Shown here one piece after another: positions 1 to 12,001 of a stretch of 64,000 bases of DNA; positions within the stretch are counted from its first letter, which is position 1, and every line of letters starts with the position of its first letter. The position numbers were made by a program, and so were the translations under genes. Origin of the DNA: Beta vulgaris subsp. vulgaris. Lineage: Eukaryota; Streptophyta; Magnoliopsida; Caryophyllales; Amaranthaceae. The notes under the pieces were generated by a model, which ran no database searches, had not been told where the DNA came from, and saw only the letters and a list, made by a program, of their open reading frames with translations. The DNA lies in assembly GCF_026745355.1 (NCBI RefSeq), contig NC_079206.1, positions 8,097,531 through 8,161,530 on the forward strand, in the 5' to 3' direction.

Positions 1-1121
<1,121 letters not shown>

Positions 1122-2918
1122 TTGGATTGGTAATAGTCTTCTATACGATGTACGCGTTATTTTTTACTCCTATTTCAGTACAATTTTGGCTTTTTTGACT
1201 TGCGGTGATAGATGTTTATTTGCTATATTGGAGATGAACATGATTGTAGCTCGACCTTATTATTCTTCATTGCAAGATTTTGTTCCCTTTGCAGAAGTGT
1301 TTTTAATGTTTTGGGATATTGTGGTATCAGGATTTGCTGCTTTGCGAAAATCGTAAATTCTTTTACTCGTAGGCGTTGATCTCCTTGTTAAGTTTAGTTG
1401 TTTTATTAAAGCCCATATACCAGTTCATAGTTTAACTGTGAGAATGCATATATGCCTTTTGTTGGACGACTGAATCATGTGCTTAGTAGAGGGCAGTATA
1501 CTAGAACTTTTGGACGATAACGTTGCAAGTACTTGGGTGCTTCTGTGTTGTAGCCATCAACAACCTAACTATTGTACCAATCTGGAAGCCTAAAACTTCC
1601 TTTTGTGGTGAATAATGTTGGATGCTTATATCAGTCACATGTAGTCATGTAGAATAATGGAGTGAAAGTAGGTTGCTATCTGATCTTCAAGGCATCAAAT
1701 GTGCATGAGTTCCATTGACAATCTTTCTAATCGAAATGCCATCTTAGTTTACCAACGTACGGTGAGAATGGAGCTCGATTTTGTGCGATTGCAATGTGAT
1801 CCAAGATTTGGAGTATCATGTGCAAGGTTTTACTAACTAAACTAGTTGGCATTTTTATGAACATAAGGCAATGTCTTGATTTAATGTGACATAGTAATCT
1901 CATTTTTATTTGCAAAACGTTGTAACTTTTGTTTCTCTTGATGCTGTTTTTGAGGTCTCTTCATGATTCTCGACAACCCCCCAATTCGGATTTCGACATC
2001 TCAACCCCGTTACTCTTCTTTTATCAACACCAAAACTCCAGCATCCTAACCACCATGAATCATGAACCCAATGCCACCATAAACCACCCACTACAAGCTA
2101 CGTCACGAGATCTATCCAAGGGCACCATCCTTTGAAACCATCGTAAAATCGACAATATTACTATCATTTACCACCACAACCACGCCATTGAGCACATCAA
2201 CCACTAAATCTGGAATATGACGGTGAGGAATTATACGATTTGACCCTATCATGGCCAGTTTGGCTAAGAAGGTTCCAAATGCGAAAAGTATGAAGATCTT
2301 TTATCATTGAAGTGAAATTGGAGTAGTGATACAATTGAGAATTAGAACCGACGAAAATAACATTATGAGTCCTGGGCGAACTAAGATAACATTCACTTTA
2401 CCTAAAAAGTCAAGTTTTCGGGTTGATCAAATTCAGTTGGGTGTAAATATAAGGTGGAATAAGGGCTTATTAGTTCCAAAGAAAAGTACAAAATACCTTA
2501 AACAAACTATCACTTCTTACTCGCCTCCCTTCCAATATATATTAAGATATAAACGAATGAGCTTTGAACCACAAAGTATCCGATAACTTCGTTTTCCAAT
2601 TCTTTTAAGACACGTATATGGTGATGAAGAAGGGGGAAGTTACACACATATGGTAGGATCAAGAAGGGGGGAAGTTAGAGAAGTGCAACCACCTTGTGTA
2701 GCTTTAGTGGAAGTGAAATGACTTAGTACCCATTATCTTCTATACTTACTACTTGGTTTATCAACACTATAAAGTGGTTAAACTCACATGCAACCGACAT
2801 TGCGGTTGTTGAAGACATGACCATAAATGTATGATATATTACATGCGCCAATATAATCTCCATTTATAAGTGACAATTAAATGAAGAATCACATTATTTT
2901 AAGTGATACTACTATATG
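1122..2918. other. RPS4 3' UTR and unassigned intergenic DNA
   Basis: The first 250-300 bases are the likely 3' UTR of RPS4. The rest holds several short open frames (for example around 1929-2135 and 2326-2586) without recognisable domains, splice partners or codon bias. I see no gene or clear repeat here. Confidence 0.5.
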
Positions 2919-3268
2919 GTTAGGACGTAAAACATTTTCAGTGTAAAATAACTTTCATGGAAAACAATTTACAATGGAAAACACAATTCCAAAATTAGTT
3001 TTCCGTTATTTGGTTTGATGTAAGAAAAATGATGAAATGAAAGGAAAATGAAAGGGAAAGTAAGGAAGTAGTGAGAGGAGTGTACAAGAGTGATAAGGAA
3101 AATAGTTTTCCCTTCATTTTGAAAGGAAAATGGTTTTCCATCATTGGGAGAGGTTTTTTACCCAAGGGAAAGTGGATTTACACTCTTTTGCCAACTAAAC
3201 AATGTAAAACTGAAAATAGAGGAAAATAGTTTTCCGGTAAAACGTTTTACACCCTACCAAACGGAGCC
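2919..3268. mobile_element. Putative MITE with GTAAAAC-type inverted ends
   Basis: The left end (GGTTAGGACGTAAAACATTTT) and the inverted right end (GGTAGGGTGTAAAACGTTTT) match over about 20 bases with a few changes. The interior is full of GGAAAA/TTTTCC tracts in both orientations and the phrase 'accaaacggagcc' at the edge, which is common at hAT-like MITE borders. No clean target-site duplication was found, so the borders are approximate. Confidence 0.4.
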
Positions 3269-3650
3269 TTAATGAAATAATTAGAGTGCTAGATGTTTTA
3301 GGTGTCAATCAAGAAGAGTATTAAATTTATGCAACTTTGACACACAAAGATCAAATATAGAAGACACCAAAATAGTATTTTGACTTGGACCCACCTACAC
3401 CATAAAACATTGCAATTGGGAATCTTTGGTAAAGAAGGATAAGGAAGAGGAAAGAATAAAGCAAATTCCAAAGGTAAAAATTCCGCCTTACCATAATGTC
3501 CATATCATCGCATGTCCACATATGATGAGCATATGCACCAATCATGCTTTAAGAAATTCGATCTTAACTTCCATGGCTTATCATAGGAGCTCGGTTGAGT
3601 TATACTTCCTCCGCCCCAAAAACGTTGCAACACTTGTATTTTTAGAGTTA

Positions 3651-4107
3651 CACAAATTATTATAATAGACGGTCTAATTTTATTATAAAATTAGACAATT
3701 CAAGCCTACATTCTCCTAATAAGCCCATTCAATTTCTCTCAAACCTAACACTATTTTTAGGTATCTTGCACCATCATAGTCGTCAATTTCTTCTCCTTCC
3801 TTTATTTCCCTTTGAATTTCGAATTAGAACAAACACTTTTTAAAATATTCCGACAGTCTTACAGAATGGATTAAACTAGTCACTAAATGGATTAAATCAG
3901 TCACTAAATGAATTAAAGAATGTTATTAATGTAGATTAAACTGGTCACTAAATAGATTAAAATGGTCACTAAATAGATTAAAATGGTCACTAAATAGATT
4001 AAACTAGTCACTATATTGAAAAAGATGATTTATTCTCTTCTTAATATTGGGCTTGGGCCGCGCCTACTTTTAAATTAAAAGTAGACGGTCTCTTACAAGA
4101 CTAACTG
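3651..4107. mobile_element. Mutator-like MITE (family A copy 1) with internal tandem motif
   Basis: This element is flanked by a perfect 9-bp duplication TTAGAGTTA (3642-3650 and 4108-4116), as for Mutator-like transposons. Its imperfect terminal inverted repeats contain GACGGTCTAATTTT on the left and GACCGTCTACTTTT inverted on the right. The interior has five to six copies of a roughly 21-bp unit, GATTAAACTAGTCACTAAAT. Related copies occur at 10281-11163, 11563-11984 and 39909-40318. There is no coding capacity. Confidence 0.75.
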
Positions 4108-4205
4108 TTAGAGTTAAACTTTACAATTTTTGATCGAGGATTTCCGTCACTATATAAATAATAATATCGTGATGTGAAACTTTATTAGATTTATGTTAAT
4201 GTATA

Positions 4206-4460
4206 ATTGATAGAGTATTAAACTATTCCTAGGATTCTAACCATCAGTTTAAACATTTGGTTGAGTTGGTCATTTGACATGGTAACAGAGCCAGCGTGAC
4301 ATAAAAGTCATGGGTTCAAATCTCATCCACCCCCTCCTTTCTAAGTGGAATATTTAGCGCCAGGTACAAGGGAAGCCTGTGCTGCATCCACACTTCAAGC
4401 CAACTATTCCTAGGACTCCAAACATCAACTTAAACTTTTGGTTAAGTTGGTCCTCTAACA
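4206..4460 (+). mobile_element. TRIM-like miniature LTR element candidate
   Basis: Two direct repeats of about 60 bp, each containing CTATTCCTAGGA and TTGGTTGAGTTGGT or a close variant, end near 4279 and 4460. Directly after the first one, TGGTAACAGAGCC (4280-4292) resembles the plant primer-binding site for initiator tRNA-Met. Between the repeats are only about 120 bp. This layout suggests a terminal-repeat retrotransposon in miniature. The second repeat appears 5'-truncated and no clean 5-bp duplication is visible, so this is tentative. Confidence 0.45.
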
Positions 4461-5413
4461 GTAGTTTCAAAATATAATTGTTTTGATAATTTTTATTAAT
4501 ACGTAATAAAAGATATTTATGTTGAAAATTATGTATTAAAGAATGTGAAAACTCAAGTATTACATTTTTTGTAAAGCGGAGAAAGTAGAGTATATGTTAA
4601 AATCATAGTGATGTACGATCTTGTTAGCGTTGTCTTAGTGTATGTTTTAATTAAAAAATTCAACTATTATTTACAATTTTGATTCATTGATAATTAAAAT
4701 TAATGTTCTAAATTATGGCTTGAATATTAAGTATATAAAAAAAATTATGGCTTGACTATTGTGATAATCAACTTTGTAGATAAAAAATAAATAGAGAAAG
4801 TGTACTACTATATGTCTATATTCCATTTGCTTCTTTTATGTGATTACATGTTACTATTTATAGTTAAAGATCGATTTTTTATTTTCAAAAGTATTTACCA
4901 CTAAAACAGTGGGTGGACTCAGTTAGGATTGATTGACTATGCTTTTACGATAGCTTACCAATCTTTCACTACAAAATTTGAATAAATTACTACAGCTATT
5001 GATCCCAAATAATAAGTCACATATAGGTTGAATTATTTTTATAATAAGAATCGAGGTATAATTCCAAGATAATTGTCCATTGTAAACTTTTACAACTCTT
5101 ACCAATGTTATCTTCAGAATTCTTTGCTATAGAATATTAACATACTAAATTCGAAATGTAACCTATAAGTTTGGGACCATTAGAGTTAGAATTTTGATTA
5201 ATTATATAAAACCCTTTTGTTCATATATCTTATCTTTGGCAAATTATCTAACATTTTATATGATCAAAATATCACAAAGTTCAGATTAGAGATCAGTAAA
5301 AATAAGGTTAACTAATAACTAACCATATCCTAAGTGGATCACAAATTAGTGAGCTCAATATTTGTGATATTCTTGCTTCAGATTTCAGTCATTATTACAT
5401 AATTCAAGTAAGA

Positions 5414-5726
5414 TACTCCATCCGTCCCAAAATATAGTTTCCATTTCCATATTTAGTTCCACATTTTTTGTAATTTGTCTAGAAAAACCGTGTCCCATTA
5501 TTTATTTGCTCCTTGAATTTTTGTTTTTTCCTTTGTTTATTCAACCAAAATGTTACAATTAATGCTCTTTCACAATTATTTTCCATTCCCTCTCCTAAAA
5601 TCATATTTTCTCATACAATATTTATTTAAATAAACAACAAATATTTACTATCTCTCTTATATTCTACTTGCATAAATTAACGTGAAAAAAGAGAAATGAG
5701 AACTATATTTTGAGACGGAGGAAATA
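5414..5726. mobile_element. Stowaway MITE
   Basis: Left end TACTCCATCCGTCCCAAAAT and inverted right end TATTTCCTCCGTCTCAAAAT match over about 25 bp, with TA at both borders. The length of 313 bp and the lack of coding capacity fit Stowaway. Confidence 0.8.
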
Positions 5727-5807
5727 ATATTTAAACACTAAAATGACAATTGAGTGCTCATTCCTCAAACATAACTCAAAATTTGATGGTGCGCTTTCAA
5801 TGCTACA

Positions 5808-5929
5808 TCTACCCGGTGGGTAGTTAACCCACTAGAAATATAGCATTAAAAAACTATTAGAATTGATGAGTTGGATTCCACTATTTATTCATTTCTATTA
5901 GTAGTGGGTTGTTGACCCACTGGGTAGAT
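5808..5929. repeat. Fold-back element with GTGGGTTAAC arms
   Basis: The arms TCTACCCGGTGGGTAGTTAA and its inverted partner (TTGACCCACTGGGTAGA) form a hairpin of about 27 bp per arm around a 65-bp loop. A degraded relative lies near 32760-32850. It is probably a small MITE, with no assigned superfamily. Confidence 0.5.
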
Positions 5930-6325
5930 AAAGTTTTTTCCTAACATAATCTTGGTACACCACTCATATATTGTTCAGATTATATCATTATTCTGCTATT
6001 ATCACTTAAATTTCTACCAACTGTAGCCACTAATGTATTTAAAAACCCCACTTTAATTATGAGGTATCATAATTTGTTGGTTGAAACAGGTTTACCCCAG
6101 AAACTTCAAGCTTATTTCCTTAATCTCCTATTTAATTTATCATTAGAAATCTTATAATAAAAGTAAAGGGCAAAAGTTAGTAAAAAAAAAAAAAGCCTTG
6201 ATTTACTATGAAAAAAACCTTCCTTTTCCTTATTTACACCTTTTGTTTTCTTCTAGGACATAATAATTTGTTTATTTTCTTATTTCATTTTATCTTTATT
6301 AGGAACATCATTGACTTTGAGTGAA

Positions 6326-6332
6326 TATAAAA
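6326..6332 (+). promoter_or_regulatory. Candidate TATA box of the small three-exon gene
   Basis: TATAAAA sits 36 bp before the proposed ATG at 6368. If used, the 5' UTR would be very short, so a more upstream promoter remains possible. Confidence 0.35.
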
Positions 6333-6367
6333 GGAGTGAAGAAAGCATAGTAAGGTTAACTAAGATA

Positions 6368-7038
6368 ATGGAGAGACTAAGAAGCTTCCTCTGCTTCAAG
6401 CTCAACAATTCATCTTCACCTATCTTACAAAGTACAATCAAGCTAACTAAGCTTCCTTCGCGGTTTTGGCTCAAGGCCAAAGGTAAATCTCCTCCTCCTA
6501 CGTCTCTTTGCTCGAAAAACGAGTAGTTTTCCTTCATGAAAAACATTGGTTATAAAATCTACAATTGTGTTTTTTCCTTTGGAAAATCGAATTTCATTTA
6601 TTCAACCAAATGAAGCCCATAAAACATGCAGTTTTCCTACATGAAAAACATTATTGTGAATAAAGGAATATGTTATTGTTCACCACATGATTCTGTATTC
6701 ATATTCTGATCAATGATTCTGTATTAATATATATGCTTAAATCAGCAGGATATGATACTTTTGGAGCAAAACAAGGTAAAACTGCAGTAACATTTGTTTT
6801 TTTCTTACTGATTGTTTGTTGCTAGTTCTATTATTAGCACACTAATGTGATTATTGAATTGGCAGCTACTAAAAGAAAAGGGCTTGTGAGTCTTTACAAA
6901 GACAAGGAGTTATGTGAAGGATATGCTGATATCGAAACTATGTGGTCGATGATCCATTCGACTTGTTCTAAGGATATTCACAGCAACGAAAACTGCAGAG
7001 GACCGCGATATTTAGTATTCTGTTTCAAGCCAAGCTGA
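6368..7038 (+). CDS. Small plant protein of unknown function, three exons
   Basis: A 104-residue protein is predicted from exons 6368-6482, 6749-6775 and 6866-7038. All four splice borders are canonical (AAAG|GTAAAT, CAG|GA, AAG|GTAAAA, GCAG|CT), and the frame is kept through phase-1 joins. The middle exon is only 27 nt. The N terminus is basic (MERLRSFLCFKLNN). The C-terminal half has GYADIETMWSMIHS (about residues 66-79) and ends in LVFCFKPS, a pattern I associate with small conserved plant proteins of unknown role; I cannot name the family. It has no clear membrane segment. The two outer exons show as unrelated short frames unless spliced. The consistent phases argue strongly for a real gene, but expression evidence is lacking. 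Confidence 0.72.
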
Positions 7039-9017
7039 CAGAAATTTCTGAAAGAGATAGTAGTACACTAGTACTTGAGATAAATATGGATTACTTCAGA
7101 TGACTGTCTTGTAAAATAAGTAGGTTTTAAGTCTTTGATTCTCAGTATTGATGTTAAATCAGGTATTTCTGAGGCTATATTTAAGAACATTTCCGACAGC
7201 TGAAGGAAATGAGAATATAAACACAATCATGTCAGGGGAATTTTGTGTAAAATAAAGTTCTGATTTGTGTATTGAAGCTTTAGCTGTCAAAAATGATAGA
7301 ACAGAAGATGTGGATCATTTATAGCTATAATCATAAACACATCTTTCCAAATATCTCCTATATTCTCGCTACAAATTCGAACAACAGATGAGCTGAGTTA
7401 GATGACAGAAGCTTATGAAGGGCTAGTGAAAGCTTTATGTTTAGATCATTGTTGAATAGACAAAAAAATCTGTTTGGTTGGACGAAAAACATTTTCCAGA
7501 ATGACATTTGCCTGCCAACCAATAAGGCAAACAGCGAGGGAAGATTTATCAGACATTAAATTAGTCTGCATCCTTTCGAAAACAATCTCAATCGAGTGAC
7601 ACAATCGATAAACAACTAAACAAAGATTGATTAGCCCCAAAGAGAATCCTTGAAAGTTAATTAAAGTTGTTAGTTACAAGTGAAAATGCCCATTTTATAG
7701 CTCTCCTAGCAGATTGATATTGAGTTTACCTAGCTTAAATCTAATTAAAATTAGCTGCTATTAACAATTTAGACCTTGTGTTCTTCTCAATAATCTACAA
7801 AGAAAAAACAATCTTTTAACTCAGATGCCATGTTCAAGAATCATGAGGTTAATCATCAATCAAAGATGACTTGTTACACCTACACACGAGTATTTTCGTT
7901 CCTTTTGCATCCGAAACCTTCAAGTAATTCAAAAGATGAGAAAAGTTGGTCTTGGATGAAAAATTATTGATGAAACTGTATAGAAAAGTGGAGTACATAT
8001 TCCATTTTGTAGCATCAAATCAGATGTTCTTCACCAGTCTTTGTGGAAAAGAGGAAGAATAAAGGCATAGCAATAACATAGAGTGCGTCTTCTTTTCCAA
8101 CATGCCCAATCTTTCAAAGAAGTATGATTCTCTATTATAATCTGCTTTAACTGTCCTCTTATATTCTGATAAACAATAAGGTTTCTACTGTGTTTCCAGA
8201 ACCTTATAAAGAGAACTAACTAACAAGTTGTTAAGCAACTTATGTTATCACTTATCAGTCCAATTCATTTTAATCTACGCACTTTCTTTACTTTCCGCTC
8301 TGTTTCCACCCATATCATTTACTTGAAGAAAGTCCTAATGTCCGTAATGATGTTTCTCTATCTTTAATTATGAGTTTTTGCATTACCATCGATATTGACA
8401 CAAGATGTATCTCCCTATACGAAGGCATACAACTTTAATACAGTGATCACAACTTAGTGCCGCCTGTTAATACAACGAGATTAATAATATGAAGGGATAA
8501 TTATAAGAAACTTTGATCAATATGTTTACTTGCACGGCTACACTATAGAGAGAAACATATCTGAATAATTGCCTGCAAAAATACAACCACCCAGGAAACT
8601 TATGAATGATGCAACCTTAGCTTTACATTCGATGGGTGCTTTGACTACTTCAAGAAATGTCCCATCATTATATTCATATGGGTTAAAGTTGGAATGGTGA
8701 TCCATCTCATATACTCTTCATATATACATATAACACACAACTGTTCATAATATAAATTTTACATAAAAGGTATGACAAAATAAATCGTACTCAAAATTTA
8801 CATATAACACACATAACTGTTCATAATATAAATTTTACATAAAAGATATGGCAAAATAAAAGATACTCAAAATAACTACTTCGTCCATGTAAAAATAACT
8901 TTGCAAATTGATGCCGATTTCATTGAGACATCTAACAAACTGGTAGTTGACACTTGACCATCTCTTCAGGTCAAAATCACTGTCAATAATTTACCCCTTT
9001 CTACTCCTATACTGTAC
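7039..9017. other. 3' UTR and intergenic DNA with one tandem duplication
   Basis: The first 200 or so bases after the stop codon are probably 3' UTR. At 8726-8798 and 8799-8872 a roughly 73-bp segment beginning TACATATAACACACA is repeated in tandem with few differences. The remaining sequence holds short frames only, with no recognised domain. Confidence 0.5.
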
Positions 9018-9738
9018 CTAAAAAACGTTGATCTTTACCATTGAATTACCTCTAGCTTTAACAGCCTTGTTCAAGCCCACTAATTTTAACACTTTTCGCT
9101 TTGTCAATCTCACACCTTTTTGAAAACGGGTCCCTAATTGATCTGCAAGTAGATACAGAACAACTTCTTCCGGAGCATCCTGAAAACATTGCACAATTTC
9201 ACTTCTTCTAGCACCAAGTTTAGCCAATGTATCGGCGCAGTAATTACCTCTCTCTTTTGAGGTTGAAAAATACAATTACCTAGCTCGTTCGACAATTCCC
9301 TACATATTAAAACGATCTCTACAGTTTCATTATCTAACCAACGATATTTATCCATGTTAGATGCAAGATTAATCAAGTCAATAGCAGTCTTAGAATCTGA
9401 TTCAATAATCACACTCTTAAACTGACTTGCTCGTGCTACCAAAAGTCCAATCAAAATCGCTTTAGCTTCACCTAAAATCACTTTTCCTGAATATGAACCG
9501 ATATATTTGTTAAATTCATCCCCGGTATAATAACCACAATGTCCCATTAACCAACATCGTTGATCGTCTCTAACAACAACTCCAAAATCACTGCTACCCT
9601 TCGAATGCTTGCATTTGTGTTGATTTTAATGAATCCAACAGGTGGACGAACCCAATTAATTAACTCTACTGAAGGATCATGCTCCATGTCAAGATTTTGA
9701 AAGAAAGCAGTAATTGTATACGTAGAACGTTCGGACAT
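9018..9738 (-). pseudogene. RNase H-like (RVT_3) relic, frameshifted
   Basis: Three overlapping frames on the minus strand together resemble the RNase H-like domain found at the C terminus of plant LINE ORF2 proteins and in related plant genes. WVRPPVGFIKINTNAS (about 9600-9650) starts the domain, GEAKAILIGLLVAR and VIIESDSKTAIDLIN form the middle (9360-9470), and NYCADTLAKLGAR (about 9200-9240) supplies the end. At least two frameshifts separate them, near 9600 and near 9270, so no intact enzyme is made. It is most likely a decayed LINE 3' end or a dead RNase H-like gene. The ATG at 9738 may not be original, because it falls in the LTR-like repeat that follows. Confidence 0.7.
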
Positions 9739-10100
9739 TCAAAAGTTGTGTCGAGGAATAAACTAATAAGCGTGTATATTATATTACTTGGTGTTCAACA
9801 GTGAATCTTGGGTACAACCATACAATATATATCGGTGTAAAAGGACTTCTATTAAGGCTTGTTCTCTTCGGCATAAAACAGCTGAACTGAATTGAATTAT
9901 ATACGTAGAAAGTTCGGAAATTCAAAAGTTGGGTCAAAGAAGAAATAATGAGAGTTTGTATTACATTGATGGTTGTTCTGTTTTCAACACTGAATCATGA
10001 GTACAATATATAGGTGTATAATAGGAGTCCTACTAGGAAAATATTTCTTATTCCTATCCTAATCCAATACTCATTGGAAATTTACGTAAGATAATAATAT
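9716..10100 (-). repeat. Two divergent copies of an LTR-like segment
   Basis: The segment from TACGTAGAACGTTCGG (about 9718) recurs from TACGTAGAAAGTTCGG (about 9903). Both continue through a CAAAAGTTG block to a segment holding TACAATATATA. Read on the minus strand, the phrases with CTCATGATTCAGTGTTGAAA resemble the R-U5 part of Ty1/copia LTRs. Between them, near 9856, lies a MITE end (GGCTTGTTCTCTTCGGC) that also occurs at 21974. The identification as copia LTR fragments is inferred. Confidence 0.4.
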
Positions 10101-10410
10101 ATTATAAGGGGATTATCATATCTTTATTATAACTCATATTTCTAATAAAAATTAAAACTAACCATAATTATCAATTATGATAATTATTGAAGTATAGAGT
10201 CACACAATTAACGAACCTCTTAAAAATCCTATGACTTATGAATGAATTTTAATTTTTAAAAAAATATAAATATAAACCCTTAGTTTGTCGTGTGAGAGAC
10301 CGCCTATTTTTAAATTAAAATTAGGCAATGATAAGCCCAATATTAAAAAGAGAATTAGCTCTATAGTAACTAGTTTAATTCATTTAGTGATTAGGTCTAC
10401 TTTTATATTA

Positions 10411-11116
10411 TTGCTAGGGGTGGAAGATGAAGCCATGTATGATATCCTCATGGAGTGAGATGGAGGCATGTGTGGTTCAAAAGGGTTGCTATATCCTATG
10501 GAATGTTTGGGTTGAAAGAAATAGGAAAGTCTTTGAGCATACAAGCCACCCTGCCACTGTTGTGTGCCAGAGGATTATGAGACAAGTTGATGCTTTTAAT
10601 AACTACGTTGTGAGGATTTATGGAGGAGGTCGGCCCCCTGCGGTTCCTAGTTCTGGTCGTTGGCATGCTCCCCTTGATGACGTTATTAAATTGAACACGG
10701 ATGCAAGCTTGGCCGATGAAGGTTGGGTGGGACTTGGAGTGGTAGCCCGCGACTCGGAAGGTAAGGTGTGCTTTGCTGCATCTAGACGTGTGCGTGCCTA
10801 CTGACCTCTCGAGGTAGCTTTGATCTTCGAGTCTGACTCTCTAGTAGCCACGAAAAGATTAACAAAAGCAGCAATCTTCTTTTCTGATTTGGATGCAATA
10901 CTTGGGGACATTCTTTCTATGTATAATGTTTTTTCTTCTATTTTTTTTTCTCATGTTAAAAAGGATGGGAATTCTGTTGCCCATAACCTTGCTAGAGTAG
11001 TGCCTTTTGGTGTTGAGCAATGTTGGGAGCGTCACTGTCCCAGTATTGTTCGACCTTATGTACTTATGGACACCTTGTCCCTTTGATTAATGCACTTCTC
11101 TTTCCCCTAAAAAAAA
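10411..11116 (+). mobile_element. 5'-truncated LINE (RNase H end) with 15-bp target duplication
   Basis: The 15-bp sequence TCTACTTTTATATTA is present directly before (10396-10410) and directly after (11117-11131) this segment. The segment ends in a run of eight A (11109-11116), exactly as expected for target-primed reverse transcription. About 0.7 kb survives from the 3' end of the LINE. It sits inside a Mutator-like MITE. Confidence 0.88.
10427..11086 (+). pseudogene. LINE ORF2 C-terminal fragment (RNase H), nonsense-mutated
   Basis: One frame encodes the end of a LINE ORF2 protein: a pre-RNase H linker (LWNVWVERNRKVFEH, about residues 24-38), then RNase H-like sequence (LNTDASLADEGWVGLGVVAR), an acidic ESDS motif and the closing KKDGNSVAHNLAR. 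An in-frame TGA at 10802-10804 interrupts it. Compared with the intact domain at 19990-20400, about 15-20 residues before ESDS are missing. It is a dead-on-arrival fragment, as expected after 5' truncation. Confidence 0.8.
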
Positions 11117-11171
11117 TCTACTTTTATATTAAAATTAGACCGTCTATTTCAATAATTTTTGTCAAAGTAGA

Positions 11172-11430
11172 TACTTTCCCTTCTGTTTAAAATAAAATAT
11201 TAGGGTGAAATACACTATTCATTGATCAATTTTGACATTAATTTATCGCCATTATATGAAGAAAAACATAGTCGAGTGGGATCTTTTTAGATTCATCTCG
11301 ATGCATACTATTAAATTATAACTTTTTATATTTTTTTACATGTGCACAACTAAAAATATTAATGATTAAAGAAATGCATAAGGTTGCGTGAAAAAGCAAA
11401 TGTTTGATTTAAAACAGAACGGAGAAAGTA
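11172..11430. mobile_element. Stowaway MITE
   Basis: Left end TACTTTCCCTTCTGTTTAAA and inverted right end TACTTTCTCCGTTCTGTTTT pair over about 22 bp with TA borders. Length is 259 bp. The interior has the conserved phrases of the Stowaway family at 34639 (TCTTTTTAGATTCATCTC, TTATAACTTTTTATA). Confidence 0.8.
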
Positions 11431-11562
11431 TAAGTAATATGAATTCAAGAATTTCTGTCTATTGTATTTTCTTTTCAAAATCTTCGCCATCGGTGGGCCG
11501 GCTCTGCTTCTCTGGTTACCTATTTGATTAGTGTTGCATAAGATATTTCCTATTAAAAGCAT

Positions 11563-11984
11563 CACAAATTATTAAAATAGCCAGACTAATTTTAACATAA
11601 AATTAGACGAACTCAAATTGAATTTTTCTAACAAGTCCATTCCATATCACTCTAACCCAAAACTATAATAGTCATTCATTTTCTTCTCTTTCCTTCTTTT
11701 TCTTGATTATCGAACTACAATAGATAGTTTCAAAAAAACTAACTCGGTAGTCTTACCAAACGGATTAAACTAGTCACTAAATGGATTAAAGTAGTCACTA
11801 AATGGATTAAATAATATCATTACTAAGTAGATTAAACTGATCACGAAATAGATTAATCTAATTCCTAAATAAATTAAATTAGTCACTATATTAAAAAAAA
11901 GGTGGCATGTTGTCTTCTTAATATTGGACTTGGACCGTGCCTAATTTTAAGTTAAAATTAGACGTTCTCTTACAAGACCAACTA
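11563..11984. mobile_element. Mutator-like MITE (family A copy 3)
   Basis: It starts CACAAATTATTAAAATAG and ends near AGACCAACTA. It has the same internal GATTAAACTAGTCACTAAAT units as the copy at 3651, in the same orientation. Flanks are TAAAAGCAT (11554-11562) and TAAAAGCGC (11985-11993), a 9-bp duplication now matching at 7 of 9 positions, so this copy is older than the one at 39909. Confidence 0.7.
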
Positions 11985-12001
11985 TAAAAGCGCAAATAAG
12001 T

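Larger units (their letters stand above)
3603..4587. mobile_element. Stowaway MITE split by two later insertions
   Basis: The left end TACTTCCTCCG at 3603 pairs with an inverted right end (GCGGAGAAAGTA, ending 4587). Removing the two internal elements (3651-4107 plus its duplicated 9 bp, and about 4206-4460) leaves roughly 250 bp. That is the size of the other Stowaway copies in this window, and the reading around the second insertion (TTAATGTA / GTAGTTTCA) resembles the uninterrupted copy at 34639-34899. Confidence 0.6.
10281..11163. mobile_element. Mutator-like MITE (family A copy 2), interrupted by a LINE
   Basis: The left part (GAGAGACCGCCTATTTTTAA, then GATAAGCCCAATATTAAAAA) and the right part after 11131 (AAAATTAGACCGTCTATTTC) match the ends of the element at 3651-4107 in inverse orientation. 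The middle is occupied by a LINE fragment with its own target-site duplication, so the MITE was there first. Outer borders are approximate, because no clean 9-bp duplication could be set. Confidence 0.6.

Noticed and set aside
1929..2586. Short frames at 1929-2135 and 2326-2586
   Set aside because: No domain, splice context or codon bias; AT-rich intergenic sequence.
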